From positions 1-64,000 of the forward strand of contig CAYRKH010000003.1 in assembly GCA_964424805.1 (NCBI GenBank): 64,000 nucleotides of DNA, written 5' to 3'. Positions 1 to 8,376 of this stretch are shown piece by piece. The DNA comes from IDS-8 sp964424805 (GTDB lineage: Bacteria > Pseudomonadota > Gammaproteobacteria > Steroidobacterales > Woeseiaceae). The position numbers and the translations under genes were made by a program. The notes below the pieces were generated by a model. It was not told the DNA's origin. It did no database searches and was given only the letters and a program-made list of their open reading frames with translations. Every line of letters begins with the position of its first letter. Position 1 is the first letter of the stretch.

Positions 1-36
1 TACGGGGGGGGCTATGGCTACTACGGCTACGAATGA
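1..36 (+). CDS. C-terminal tail of an upstream gene (partial)
   Basis: Frame 1 from the window edge reads eleven residues, YGGGYGYYGYE, then TGA at 34-36. A Tyr/Gly-rich tail of this kind is typical of bacterial tyrosine autokinases (BY-kinases), and an XrtA-associated BY-kinase is a usual neighbour of the TIGR03016 outer-membrane gene that follows. With only eleven residues visible the identity is inference. It could also be the tail of the XrtA-associated ATPase, which is otherwise missing from the window. Confidence 0.4.
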   Translation, partial: YGGGYGYYGYE

Positions 37-1540
37 CCACGCCGGCGCCGACATCGCGCCCGATTCGATCCACCCTGTAGGAGCGCGCACTGCGCGCGAT
101 GCCACCGTGCTTAAAACTACCCGCCGTGCCAATTTCAATCTCCGTGGCATCGCGCGCAGTGCGCGCTCCTACAGTGGGGTTTTCCTGTTGCTGGCGGCGT
201 CCGTGGCGCAGGCGCAGTTCTCCTCCGAGATCACGGCCGGCATCACGCATACCGACAACGTGGCGCTCGAAACGGAGAACGAGGACAGCGAACTCATCTA
301 CAGCCTCGAGCCTTCATTCCAGTTCCTGAAGGAGTCCGGCCGCCTTACGGCGGACGTCAACTATCGCCTGCAGGCGCTGCGCTACCGCGACCTCGGCGAG
401 ACGGACATCTATCACCAGTACGACGCGAACCTCCGCGCGGCGCTGGTTCCGGAGAGTTTTTTCTTCGACCTCGGCGCCAGCCGCAGCCAGTCCATCGTCG
501 ACCCCGACCAGACCATTCCGATCAGCAACCTGCCGATCAGCAGCAACCGCCAGGATCGCGACGAATACTACGCGGGGCCGTCGTTCCAGTACGCGTTGGG
601 CAGCAGCATCGCCGCACGCGGCTCGTACCGGCACACCTGGCAGGAATACAGCGAGCTCGAGGCGCGCGGCAACCAGCAGGGCGAGGCCGCCTTCTCGCTG
701 GACAACTACCGCAACCAGCAGGGGCTTGCGTGGGCGCTGCGCTACGACTGGCAGCGCACCGAGTGGGACTTGGGGATCCCCTGGGAATACCAGCAGGCGG
801 CCGCCGAGCTCGGCTTCTGGGTCGGCGCCAATACGCGCCTGTTCGGCTCCGGCGGCATGGAGAGCGCCTGGGACCAGCCGTTCGACCCGAGCATGGAGGA
901 CAGTTTCTGGGAGGCGGGGTTCTTCCACCAGGTCGGCGAGCGGCTGAGCGCGGAATTTGCAGTCGGCGAACGCACCTTCGGCTCGTCCTGGCGGGGCGAC
1001 CTAAATTTGCAGTTCAGGCGCGGCAGCACGTCGTTCTCCTACTCCGAGACGCCGACGACCCAGGGGCGAGAGGGCATCGGGCGCGGCGCGTTCGACTCAC
1101 CGCTCCTTCCGGACGACTTCCTGAGCCGGCCCGGCAGCACCGAACGCTTCATCCTGAAGCGCCTGGAGTGGGCGCTGAACCTCGAATTCCGGCGCAGCGG
1201 CCTGTCGCTGTACCTGTATGACTCCGACCGGACCGACCGTACCGAGGCCGACGGCACCCCGCTCGCCGACGAAAGGCAGCGCGGCGCAAGCCTGGAACTC
1301 CAGTACCGGCTGGGGCCGCGAACGGACCTGAGGATGGGCGGATCCTGGCTGGAGCGCGACCGTGACGAGAGCGGTACCAGCGAGCTGAGGCGCGCTTCCC
1401 TCGCCGCGGATTACCGCCTCGGCCAGCGGACGACCCTGACGTTCACCTATGCCTACACCGAAGAAGACGGCGACGCCCTGTTCACCCTGCGGGACTACGT
1501 GGCAAACACCGTCTCGCTGTTTGTCACGCGCGCGCTCTGA
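14..1540 (+). CDS. TIGR03016-type outer-membrane beta-barrel protein, PEP-CTERM/XrtA system
   Basis: Secreted outer-membrane protein of the XrtA EPS locus. After a signal peptide (hydrophobic GVFLLLAASVAQA, cleavage near residue 67/68 if translation starts at 14) the chain alternates short amphipathic strands rich in Y, R, W and L up to a final aromatic/Arg stretch, as in beta-barrels. Size (about 440 mature residues) and position before the XrtA deacetylase fit TIGR03016. The N-terminus is odd: residues 22-54 are the translation of an inverted pair of REP elements (76-173), so the n-region of the signal peptide is REP-derived. The start is unresolved. ATG 14 follows a G-run but overlaps the previous gene by 23 bases; GTG 107, right after the first REP, would also give a complete signal peptide. 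Precise role in export is not known. Confidence 0.8.
   Translation: MATTATNDHAGADIAPDSIHPVGARTARDATVLKTTRRANFNLRGIARSARSYSGVFLLLAASVAQAQFSSEITAGITHTDNVALETENEDSELIYSLEPSFQFLKESGRLTADVNYRLQALRYRDLGETDIYHQYDANLRAALVPESFFFDLGASRSQSIVDPDQTIPISNLPISSNRQDRDEYYAGPSFQYALGSSIAARGSYRHTWQEYSELEARGNQQGEAAFSLDNYRNQQGLAWALRYDWQRTEWDLGIPWEYQQAAAELGFWVGANTRLFGSGGMESAWDQPFDPSMEDSFWEAGFFHQVGERLSAEFAVGERTFGSSWRGDLNLQFRRGSTSFSYSETPTTQGREGIGRGAFDSPLLPDDFLSRPGSTERFILKRLEWALNLEFRRSGLSLYLYDSDRTDRTEADGTPLADERQRGASLELQYRLGPRTDLRMGGSWLERDRDESGTSELRRASLAADYRLGQRTTLTFTYAYTEEDGDALFTLRDYVANTVSLFVTRAL
76..173. repeat. REPIN (inverted REP pair) inside the 5' end of a gene
   Basis: Two copies of a 30-base REP element face each other: 76-105 forward (starts TGTAGGAGCG, core GCGCGC-N3-GCGCGC, ends GATGCCAC) and 144-173 as its reverse complement. 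The 38-base spacer would form the loop of a long hairpin. It lies at the gene junction and is translated in frame as part of the outer-membrane protein N-terminus. Confidence 0.9.
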
Positions 1541-1564
1541 GCGCCGTGACGGTTCCGCCCACAC

Positions 1565-2506
1565 GTGAGCACGCAACGCTTTAGCCCGACGGTACCCGGT
1601 GGAATGGCCGCCGAGGCGGCAGAGCGCGAGGAGTTCCTGGCGGTCGAGCGGCCCTGGACGCCGCCGGCCGGGAAGCCGCTCAACGCGCTGACCTGCGACG
1701 TCGAGGACTGGTTCCAGGTCTCCGCGTTCGAGCACCTCGTCTCGAAGGAAAGCTGGCGCGAGCGCGAGTGCCGCATCCCGCGCAACATGGACCGCGTGCT
1801 CCAGCTCTATGACGACGCGAACGTGCGGGGCACGTTTTTCACCCTGGGCTGGGTGGCGGAGCAGTACCCGGAGGTGGTGCGCCGGATAGCGGACGCCGGC
1901 CACGAGGTGGCGAGCCACGGCATGCAGCACCGGCGCGTGTGGGACCAGACGGCGGAAGAATTCCGCGCGGACATCACCCGCGCCAAGGCGTTGCTGGAGG
2001 ACGCCGGCGGACAGCAGGTGCGCGGCTATCGCGCCGCGAGCTGGTCGCTCGACCCGCGCACGCCCTGGGCGCACCGCATCCTCGCCGAAGCCGGCTACGA
2101 GTACAGCTCGAGCGTCTACCCGATCGCGCACGACCACTACGGGCTACCCGACGCGCCGACGACGCCGTTCTACGTGAAGCCGGCGGGGATCCTCGAGATT
2201 CCGGCGAGCACGTCGCCGCTATTCGGGCGCAACATGCCGGCCTCCGGCGGCGGCTATTTCCGCCTGCTGCCGTACGCGATCTCGCGCTGGCTGATGCGGC
2301 GAATCGCAGCTACCGACGCGCCGGCCGTGTTCTATTTCCACCCATGGGAGCTGGACGCCGAGCAGCCTCGGATGCGGGGTATCCCGTTCAAGACCCGCTT
2401 CCGGCACTACCTGAATTTACGACGCTTCGAGCCGCGGCTCACGCGCCTGCTGCGCGATCTCGACTGGGGCAGGATGGATGCAATCTATCTCGGCACTACG
2501 GACTGA
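1565..2506 (+). CDS. XrtA system polysaccharide deacetylase (NodB + DUF3473)
   Basis: Carbohydrate esterase 4 family deacetylase expected to remove N- or O-acetyl groups from the EPS. NodB motifs are clear: TCDVEDWFQVSAFE (Asp45, Asp48), the metal histidines in HEVASHGMQH (His118, His122), RGYRAASWS and FHPWELD. The C-terminal segment (FKTRFRHYLNLRRFEPRLTR) is the DUF3473 extension that marks the exosortase-associated subfamily (TIGR03006). The length, 313 residues, is slightly long for the family because of about 40 extra residues before the domain. The annotated GTG start at 1565 has no good ribosome-binding site, and ATG 1604 is an alternative. It overlaps the next gene by 29 bases. Confidence 0.92.
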   Translation: MSTQRFSPTVPGGMAAEAAEREEFLAVERPWTPPAGKPLNALTCDVEDWFQVSAFEHLVSKESWRERECRIPRNMDRVLQLYDDANVRGTFFTLGWVAEQYPEVVRRIADAGHEVASHGMQHRRVWDQTAEEFRADITRAKALLEDAGGQQVRGYRAASWSLDPRTPWAHRILAEAGYEYSSSVYPIAHDHYGLPDAPTTPFYVKPAGILEIPASTSPLFGRNMPASGGGYFRLLPYAISRWLMRRIAATDAPAVFYFHPWELDAEQPRMRGIPFKTRFRHYLNLRRFEPRLTRLLRDLDWGRMDAIYLGTTD

Positions 2507-3539
2507 GCGCGCGACCACCGTCAGCGAGTTCGCAGGCCGCGGGTTCGAGGCCTGGGACGGGTACGTGCGCGCGCACGAGGGGGCATCGGTCTACCACCTG
2601 GCCGGCTGGCGCGACGTCATTGAATCCGTGTTCGGCCGCGACACGCATTACCTGGCCGCGGAGCGGGGCGGGGAACTCTGCGGCGTGCTGCCCATGGTGC
2701 GCTTGAAGAGCCTCGCTTTCGGCGATTTCCTGGTCTCCATGCCCTACGTGAACTACGGCGGCGTGCTGGCGGACGACGCGATCGCCTGCGCAGAGCTGAT
2801 CGAGGCGGCGACGTCGCTTGCCTGCGAGCTCGGGGTCGGCCACCTGGAGCTGCGGCACCTCGCGGACGTCGCCGCGCTGCCGAAACGCGAGGACAAGGTG
2901 TCGATGCACCTGGAGCTCGGGGGCGATTCGGGGGCGCTCTGGAAGGCGCTGGGCTCGAAACGGCGGGCGCAGGTCAAACGCTCGCAAAAGGAAGGCGCCG
3001 CGTGCGAGATCGGCGGAGCGGAACTGCTGGAGGCCTTCTACGCCGTTTTCTCCGTCAAGTACCGGGATCTCGGCACGCCCGTGTACCCGCGCGCCTGGTT
3101 CCGGGCGCTGCTGCAAAAGTTCGCGGACCTCACGCGGGTGTTCGTCGTGCGGGTGCAGGGAAAGCCCGTGGCGGCCAGTATCGTGATCGGCTTCAACGGC
3201 GTCCTGGAAGTGCCCTGGGCCGCGACGCTTCGCGAGGCGGACCGCTACGCGGTCAACATGTACCTCTACTGGAGCATGCTGGAGTTCGCCGAAGACCAGG
3301 GCTACCGTATCTTCGACTTCGGGCGCAGCACCGAGGGCAGCGGCACGTACCGGTTCAAGAAGCAGTGGGGCGCGGAGCCCGTGCAGCACTACTGGCACTA
3401 CTGGCTGCGCGATGCCGGCGAGATCCCCCACATCAACCCCGGCAACCCGAAGGCGCAGGCGGCCGTGGCGCTCTGGCAACGCCTCCCGGTCTGGCTGGCC
3501 AACCGCATCGGCCCCCACATCGTGAAGAACCTCCCATGA
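2478..3539 (+). CDS. FemAB-related protein, XrtA/PEP-CTERM system
   Basis: GNAT-fold aminoacyl/acyltransferase of the FemAB type (TIGR03019 group in XrtA loci). Visible features are the N-terminal ASVYHLAGWRDVIESVFG, the lysine-rich SKRRAQVKRSQKEG helix found in FemAB-like proteins, and the C-terminal DFGRSTEGSGTYRFKKQWG. The usual length is about 350 residues and this has 353. The start ATG lies inside the deacetylase gene (29-base overlap), so translation is probably coupled. Substrate unknown; the family is thought to transfer an amino acid or acyl group to an EPS or surface component. The stop TGA overlaps an ATG at 3536 that runs into the N gap. Confidence 0.9.
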   Translation: MQSISALRTERATTVSEFAGRGFEAWDGYVRAHEGASVYHLAGWRDVIESVFGRDTHYLAAERGGELCGVLPMVRLKSLAFGDFLVSMPYVNYGGVLADDAIACAELIEAATSLACELGVGHLELRHLADVAALPKREDKVSMHLELGGDSGALWKALGSKRRAQVKRSQKEGAACEIGGAELLEAFYAVFSVKYRDLGTPVYPRAWFRALLQKFADLTRVFVVRVQGKPVAASIVIGFNGVLEVPWAATLREADRYAVNMYLYWSMLEFAEDQGYRIFDFGRSTEGSGTYRFKKQWGAEPVQHYWHYWLRDAGEIPHINPGNPKAQAAVALWQRLPVWLANRIGPHIVKNLP

Positions 3540-3560
3540 CCCCCGCCGCGTCCACCGCCA

Positions 3561-3660
3561 NNNNNNNNNNNNNNNNNNNNNNNNNNNNNNNNNNNNNNNN
3601 NNNNNNNNNNNNNNNNNNNNNNNNNNNNNNNNNNNNNNNNNNNNNNNNNNNNNNNNNNNN
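3561..3660. other. Assembly gap (100 N) in a REP cluster
   Basis: Exactly 100 N, the conventional placeholder for a scaffold join of unknown length. The right edge is REP sequence, and REPs probably caused the assembly break. The true distance between the FemAB and amidotransferase genes is therefore unknown. Confidence 0.97.
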
Positions 3661-3662
3661 CG

Positions 3663-3750
3663 GTGATGGGTATCGCGCGCGATGCGCGCTCCTACAGCGT
3701 GATGCCACGGGCCTCCGTGATGGGTATCGCGCGCGATGCGCGCTCCAACA
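3663..3750 (-). repeat. Two REP elements abutting a start codon
   Basis: Two copies in the same orientation (3663-3696 and 3717-3750), in reverse-complement sense ending GCGCTCCTACA and GCGCTCCAACA. Both are a variant with GTGATGGGTATC in place of GTGGCATC. The second copy ends at 3750 and the amidotransferase ATG is 3751-3753, so the whole ribosome-binding region is REP sequence with no Shine-Dalgarno visible. Confidence 0.88.
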
Positions 3751-5700
3751 ATGTGCGGCATAGTCGGCATCGCCTCAAACCGCTCGCTCGGCGACGCCGA
3801 GCGCGCCGCCGTCCGCCGCATGGCCGACGCCATCGTCCACCGCGGCCCCGACGACGACGGCTTCCATGACGGCGACAACGTCGTGCTCGGGATGCGGCGG
3901 CTCTCCATCATCGACGTCGCCGGCGGCCGGCAGCCGTTTTCGAACGAGGACGGCACCGTCCACGCCGTCTGTAACGGCGAGATCTACAACTTCCGCGAGC
4001 TGCGCCGCGAGCTGGAGCAGCGCGGCCACCGTTTCCGTACCGGCAGCGATGCCGAAGTCACGGTGCACCTCTACGAAGAGCACGGCGACGCGTTCGTCGA
4101 CCACCTCGCCGGCATGTTCGCCATCGCGCTGTGGGACAGCCGCCGCGAGAAGCTGCTCGTCGTTCGCGATCGCCTCGGCATCAAGCCCGTCTACTACTGC
4201 GAGCGGGACGGCCGGCTCGCGTACGCCTCGGAGGTCAAGGCGCTGCTGCAGGCTCCCGGCGTGCACGCGGAGCTCGACCCGGCCGGCCTGCGCGATCACC
4301 TGGCGGTCGGCTACGCCGTCGCACCGCGAACCATTTTCAAGGGCATCTACAAGCTGCCGCCGGCCACGATGCTGACCTGGGAGGCCGGCACCCTGCGCAG
4401 CGTCCGCTACTGGGACATCCCGCAGACGACGCGCACGGACCTCGGCGAAGACGACTGGGCGGCGCTGGTCCGCGAGGAGTTCGGCAAGGCGGTCAGCTCG
4501 CACATGGTGAGCGACGTGCCGATCGGTGCTTTCCTCTCGGGCGGCATCGACTCCAGCGCCGTAGTCGCCTGCATGGCGGCGGAGAGCGGCGACCCCGTCA
4601 ACACCTATTCGATCGGCTACGGCGGCAGCGGCGCGGAGCGCTATTACAACGAGCTGCCGTATGCGCACCAGGTTGCCCGCCAGTTCGGCACGCGGCACCA
4701 CGAGATCGAGGTGCAGCCCACGGTCAGCACGCTGTTGCCGAAGCTCGTGTGGCACCTGGAGGAGCCGATCTCCGACAGCGCCATCGCGACGACCTACCTG
4801 GTATCCCAGCTCGCGGCGCAAAGCGTGAAGGTGATCCTGTCGGGTGTCGGCGGCGACGAGCTGTTCGCGGGTTACAACCGCTACCTCGGCGATCACTACG
4901 GCGCGCTCTACGGCAAAGTCCCGGGCTGGCTGCGCTCGCGCGTGGTGGAGCCGCTTTCTTCTCGCCTGCCGAGCGGCCGCCAGAACCGGTGGATGGACCT
5001 CTCGCGGTATACGCGGAAACTGGTGCAGGCGTCGGCGCTGCCCTGGCATGAGCAGTACAAGCTGTTCATCGCCCTGGAAGAGCAGGCGACGCTAAGGGCG
5101 CTACTGGGCGATTCGTCGCTCCAGGAGCCGGACGGCTTCGATCGGGTGCTCGCCGGGGAACGCGCGGAAGACCCCCTGCAGCGGTTGTTGCGCGTCGATT
5201 GGCAGACGCAGCTCTCCGAAGACCTCCTGCTGCTCACCGACAAGATGACCATGGCCGAGTCCATCGAATGCCGGGTTCCCTTCCTGGATCACAGGCTCGT
5301 GGAGCTGGCGGCCAGTATTCCGGCGTCGATCAAACGGCCACAGGGACGCCTGAAGCACCTCTTGAAGAAGGCGCTGGAAAACGACCTGCCCAAGGACATC
5401 CTCTACCGCCAGAAGCGCGGCTTCGGTGCGCCGGTGGGCGCCTGGTTCAAGGGCGAGCTGCAGCCGCTGCGGGCATCGCTCCTCAGTCCCGCCGCCGTGT
5501 CCCGCCGCGGCTGGCTGGCTCCGGAAGCCGTTGCCGCCGTCTGCCGCGAGCACGACCGGAATCGCCACGACTACACCGACCTGCTGCTCGTGCTCATGAA
5601 CCTCGAGATCTGGTCCCGCCTGTTCCTCGACAAGCGCTCGGCTGAGGACGTCGGCGAGGAGCTGAGCGAGTCGGTCATGCGCTCGGCGGCTACGGCATGA
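3751..5700 (+). CDS. Asparagine synthase (glutamine-hydrolysing)-type amidotransferase, XrtA locus
   Basis: Two-domain AsnB-like enzyme: an N-terminal class II glutaminase that releases ammonia from glutamine and a C-terminal ATP-pyrophosphatase that activates a carboxylate as an adenylate. In EPS loci these proteins probably amidate uronic acids or similar groups rather than make asparagine. Start ATG 3751 puts the catalytic Cys at position 2 (MCGIVGIA); an earlier in-frame ATG (3736) lies in REP sequence and would bury it. Other motifs are HRGPDDDG, RRLSIID, NGEIYNF, the PP-loop SGGIDSS at 263-269 and VGGDELFAGYNRY. Length is 649 residues, about normal. It shares a four-base ATGA overlap with exosortase A. 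Confidence 0.93.
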   Translation: MCGIVGIASNRSLGDAERAAVRRMADAIVHRGPDDDGFHDGDNVVLGMRRLSIIDVAGGRQPFSNEDGTVHAVCNGEIYNFRELRRELEQRGHRFRTGSDAEVTVHLYEEHGDAFVDHLAGMFAIALWDSRREKLLVVRDRLGIKPVYYCERDGRLAYASEVKALLQAPGVHAELDPAGLRDHLAVGYAVAPRTIFKGIYKLPPATMLTWEAGTLRSVRYWDIPQTTRTDLGEDDWAALVREEFGKAVSSHMVSDVPIGAFLSGGIDSSAVVACMAAESGDPVNTYSIGYGGSGAERYYNELPYAHQVARQFGTRHHEIEVQPTVSTLLPKLVWHLEEPISDSAIATTYLVSQLAAQSVKVILSGVGGDELFAGYNRYLGDHYGALYGKVPGWLRSRVVEPLSSRLPSGRQNRWMDLSRYTRKLVQASALPWHEQYKLFIALEEQATLRALLGDSSLQEPDGFDRVLAGERAEDPLQRLLRVDWQTQLSEDLLLLTDKMTMAESIECRVPFLDHRLVELAASIPASIKRPQGRLKHLLKKALENDLPKDILYRQKRGFGAPVGAWFKGELQPLRASLLSPAAVSRRGWLAPEAVAAVCREHDRNRHDYTDLLLVLMNLEIWSRLFLDKRSAEDVGEELSESVMRSAATA

Positions 5701-7226
5701 GCGCGCGCGCGGACACGGTGCGCCTGGACGTTGCGGGCCTGCTGCGCGGGCATCCGCTGCTGCTGGTCGCCGGCCTGGCCATGCTGCTGGTCGTGGCCGT
5801 GTACTGGCCCACCTATTCGCGCCTGGCGGGAATGTGGATGCTCAGCGACTACCAGTACGCCTGGCTGGTGTACCCGATCGCGCTGTACGTCCTCTGGCGC
5901 AAGCGGCATGCGCTCGCGAGTGTCGCCGCTCGGCCGAGCTGGCTGGGCGTGGCCGCGACCGCCGCCCTGGTATTCACCCTGGTGCTCGCGCGCACGGTCA
6001 GCGTGCAGGTCGTCGAGTTTGCCAGCGTGAGTCTTATGAGTCTCGCCGTGTTCTGGGCCCTTGCCGGCAGCGCCGCCCTCCGGGTCGCGATGTTCCCTCT
6101 GGCGCTGCTGCTCGCGGCCGTGCCGACCGGCGAGTTCCTGGTCTACTACCTCCAGGAGGTCACGACGGCGATTGCCAGCTCCTTGCTCGGCCTGGCCGGC
6201 ATTCCCGCGTTTCGTGAAGGCATGTTCCTGACCCTGCCGGGAGGCAGCTTCGAGGTGGCGGAGGCCTGCGGGGGGCTGCGCTACCTCCTGGCGGCGTCGA
6301 TGGCCGCGCTCGCGTATGCCTATCTTTCCTATTCCGGGTTCTGGAAGCGGGCCCTGTTCGTCGCCGTAGCCGCCGCCTTGATGGTCATGACCAACGGCAT
6401 CCGCGCCTTCATCGTCATGGTCGTGGCGTCGGCGACGGAGATGCGGGTTTTCGCGGGCAAGGACCACGTCTACTTCGGCATGGTGTTGTTTGCGCTCGTC
6501 TTCGCCGCCCTGGTCTGGTTCGCCCACCGCTACGCGGATCACGTCACCGATGCCGGGCATCGTCCGGCTGCCGCGTCGCGTGCCGTGCGCGGCAGCGTGC
6601 TGCCGGTGACGAGTGCCGTACTGCTGTTGCTCGCCGCCGGACCGGGCTTGCTGTACGTGCAGGCGCAGCAGCCGCTGCCGGCGCCGATGACGGCCGGGCT
6701 CCCGGCGCTGGCCGGCTGCCAGGGACCGGTGGCGTGGAGTCAAAACTGGTCACCGGAATTCCAGGGCGCCGACCACGTGGGACGGGCGTCCTACGCTTGC
6801 GGCAGCTACGACGCCGGCGCCTACGTCGCGAGCTACGCCAGCCAGGAGCAGGGCAAGGAGCTCATCACTTCCGTCAACCGCGTCTGGCCGCACGAGTGGC
6901 GGCGCTACGTGACGGAGTCGGCGGTCACCGCGGAACTTGATACGGGCTCCCGGCAGGTGCACCAGGTGCATCTCCACGCGCCGGACCGGTCGATGCTGAT
7001 CTGGTACTGGTACCAGGTGGGCGATGACGTGCTGACCAACGCCGTCGCCGTCAAGCTCGCAGCCGCTGTGCACACGCTCGGCTTGCAGGCGGTCGAGGCA
7101 TCCGTGGTCGCGGTCATGGTCGAGGATGAAGGTGAAACGGCCGTGGAGGTGCTGCGCGACAGGCTCGAGCCAAAGGCGGCGTCGCTGGCGGCCTGGTACC
7201 GTGCCGGAACGGAAGCAGCGCGATGA
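5697..7226 (+). CDS. xrtA: Exosortase A fused to EpsI domain
   Basis: Integral membrane cysteine protease/transpeptidase that recognises C-terminal PEP-CTERM signals at the inner membrane. The N-terminal 290 residues hold about eight hydrophobic segments and the exosortase triad: Cys191 in EACGGLRYL, Arg236 in TNGIRAF and His257 in GKDHVYFG. After the last membrane segments comes a soluble C-terminal domain (about residues 310-509, containing WSQNWSPEF and WYWYQVGDD), the EpsI/DUF3485 domain that many exosortase A proteins carry as a fusion. It starts inside the amidotransferase stop (ATGA) and its own stop overlaps the next glycosyltransferase start, so these three genes are one transcription and translation unit. 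The probable substrate in this window is the protein at 55205. Confidence 0.96.
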   Translation: MSARADTVRLDVAGLLRGHPLLLVAGLAMLLVVAVYWPTYSRLAGMWMLSDYQYAWLVYPIALYVLWRKRHALASVAARPSWLGVAATAALVFTLVLARTVSVQVVEFASVSLMSLAVFWALAGSAALRVAMFPLALLLAAVPTGEFLVYYLQEVTTAIASSLLGLAGIPAFREGMFLTLPGGSFEVAEACGGLRYLLAASMAALAYAYLSYSGFWKRALFVAVAAALMVMTNGIRAFIVMVVASATEMRVFAGKDHVYFGMVLFALVFAALVWFAHRYADHVTDAGHRPAAASRAVRGSVLPVTSAVLLLLAAGPGLLYVQAQQPLPAPMTAGLPALAGCQGPVAWSQNWSPEFQGADHVGRASYACGSYDAGAYVASYASQEQGKELITSVNRVWPHEWRRYVTESAVTAELDTGSRQVHQVHLHAPDRSMLIWYWYQVGDDVLTNAVAVKLAAAVHTLGLQAVEASVVAVMVEDEGETAVEVLRDRLEPKAASLAAWYRAGTEAAR

Positions 7227-8374
7227 CAGCGGATTCACGGCCCCTCATCGCGCACATCGTGTTCCGCTTCGATTATGGGGGGCTCGAGAACGGTGTAGTC
7301 AACCTGATCAACCGCATGCCCGCCGAGACATTCAGGCATTGCGTGATCGCGCTGACCGAGTCGACGTCGTTCCGGGAACGGATCGCCAAAGCCGACGTCG
7401 CGGTGCACAGCATCGGCAAGCTCCCCGGCAAGGACCCGAAAGCCTACCTGCGGCTGTACCGGCTGCTGCGGAAGCTGAAGCCCACGATCGTGCATACCCG
7501 CAATCTAGGCACCCTCGAGTGCCTGGTAGTCGCGTGGCTCGCAGGAACCCCGGTGCGTATCCACGGCGAGCACGGCTGGGACATCTACGATCCGCACGGC
7601 ACGAGCCGGAAGTACCGCTTCCTGCGCCGCTTCGTCGACCGCTTCGTCCATCGGTTCGTCACAGTCTCCGAGGAGCTGGCCGAATGGCTCATCGAAATCG
7701 GCATTGCGAGGGGGAAGATCACCCGCATTTGCAACGGTGTCGATACCGAGAGGTTCCACCCGCGGGAACAGGCGGCATTCCGGCACCTGCCCGCGGAAAA
7801 GTTCGGGCCGGATTCTGTCGTCGTCGGCAGCGTCACGCGCTTCTCGCCCATCAAGGATCCGCTCAACGTCGTCAAGGCTTTCGTCGAGCTGCAAAACGGG
7901 CCGGGCGGCGACGCGCAGGACGCACGCCTGCTCATGATCGGGGATGGGGAGCTGCGCCAACAGGCGGAAGCGCTCATTCGCGAAGCGGCCATCGAGGACA
8001 AAGCCTGGCTGGCCGGGAGCAGCGACGACGTGCCGGCCATGCTCCGGACGATGGACGTCTTCGTGCTCGGTTCGCTGCGGGAGGGTATCTCGAACACGAT
8101 CCTCGAGGCCATGGCCTCAGGCCTCCCGGTCATCGCCACGGCGACGGGCGGAAACGGCGAGCTCGTCGAGGAGGGTGTGACCGGGAAGCTGGTATCGCCA
8201 GGAGACCCGCGAGCCCTGGCCCGAGCCATCGGCGGCTACGTCGCGGATGCGGCGCAACGCGAGCAGCACGGGCGGAACGCCCGGGAGCACGCCGAGTCCC
8301 GGTTTTCCCTTTCAGGCATGGTTGAGAATTATCGCCGCCTCTACGGCGAAGCCTTGCAACGGGCGGGAGCCTGA
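7223..8374 (+). CDS. GT4 glycosyltransferase, XrtA/PEP-CTERM-associated (TIGR03088 type)
   Basis: GT-B fold sugar transferase of the EPS assembly line, cytoplasmic. The N-terminus HIVFRFDYGGLENGVVNLIN and the segment HGEHGWDIYDPHGTSRKYR are characteristic of the exosortase-A-associated subfamily TIGR03088. The C-terminal donor-binding half has CNGVDTERF, GSVTRFSPIKD and the E-x7-E motif in LREGISNTILEAMASGLPVIAT. Length is 383 residues. It is joined to exosortase A by a four-base overlap and followed two bases later by the next amidotransferase. Sugar donor and acceptor cannot be read from the sequence. Confidence 0.93.
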   Translation: MTADSRPLIAHIVFRFDYGGLENGVVNLINRMPAETFRHCVIALTESTSFRERIAKADVAVHSIGKLPGKDPKAYLRLYRLLRKLKPTIVHTRNLGTLECLVVAWLAGTPVRIHGEHGWDIYDPHGTSRKYRFLRRFVDRFVHRFVTVSEELAEWLIEIGIARGKITRICNGVDTERFHPREQAAFRHLPAEKFGPDSVVVGSVTRFSPIKDPLNVVKAFVELQNGPGGDAQDARLLMIGDGELRQQAEALIREAAIEDKAWLAGSSDDVPAMLRTMDVFVLGSLREGISNTILEAMASGLPVIATATGGNGELVEEGVTGKLVSPGDPRALARAIGGYVADAAQREQHGRNAREHAESRFSLSGMVENYRRLYGEALQRAGA

Positions 8375-8376
8375 CC

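Noticed and set aside
2496..3956. 486-codon open frame on the minus strand
   Set aside because: It crosses the N gap and mirrors the FemAB and amidotransferase genes; high GC creates long shadow frames.
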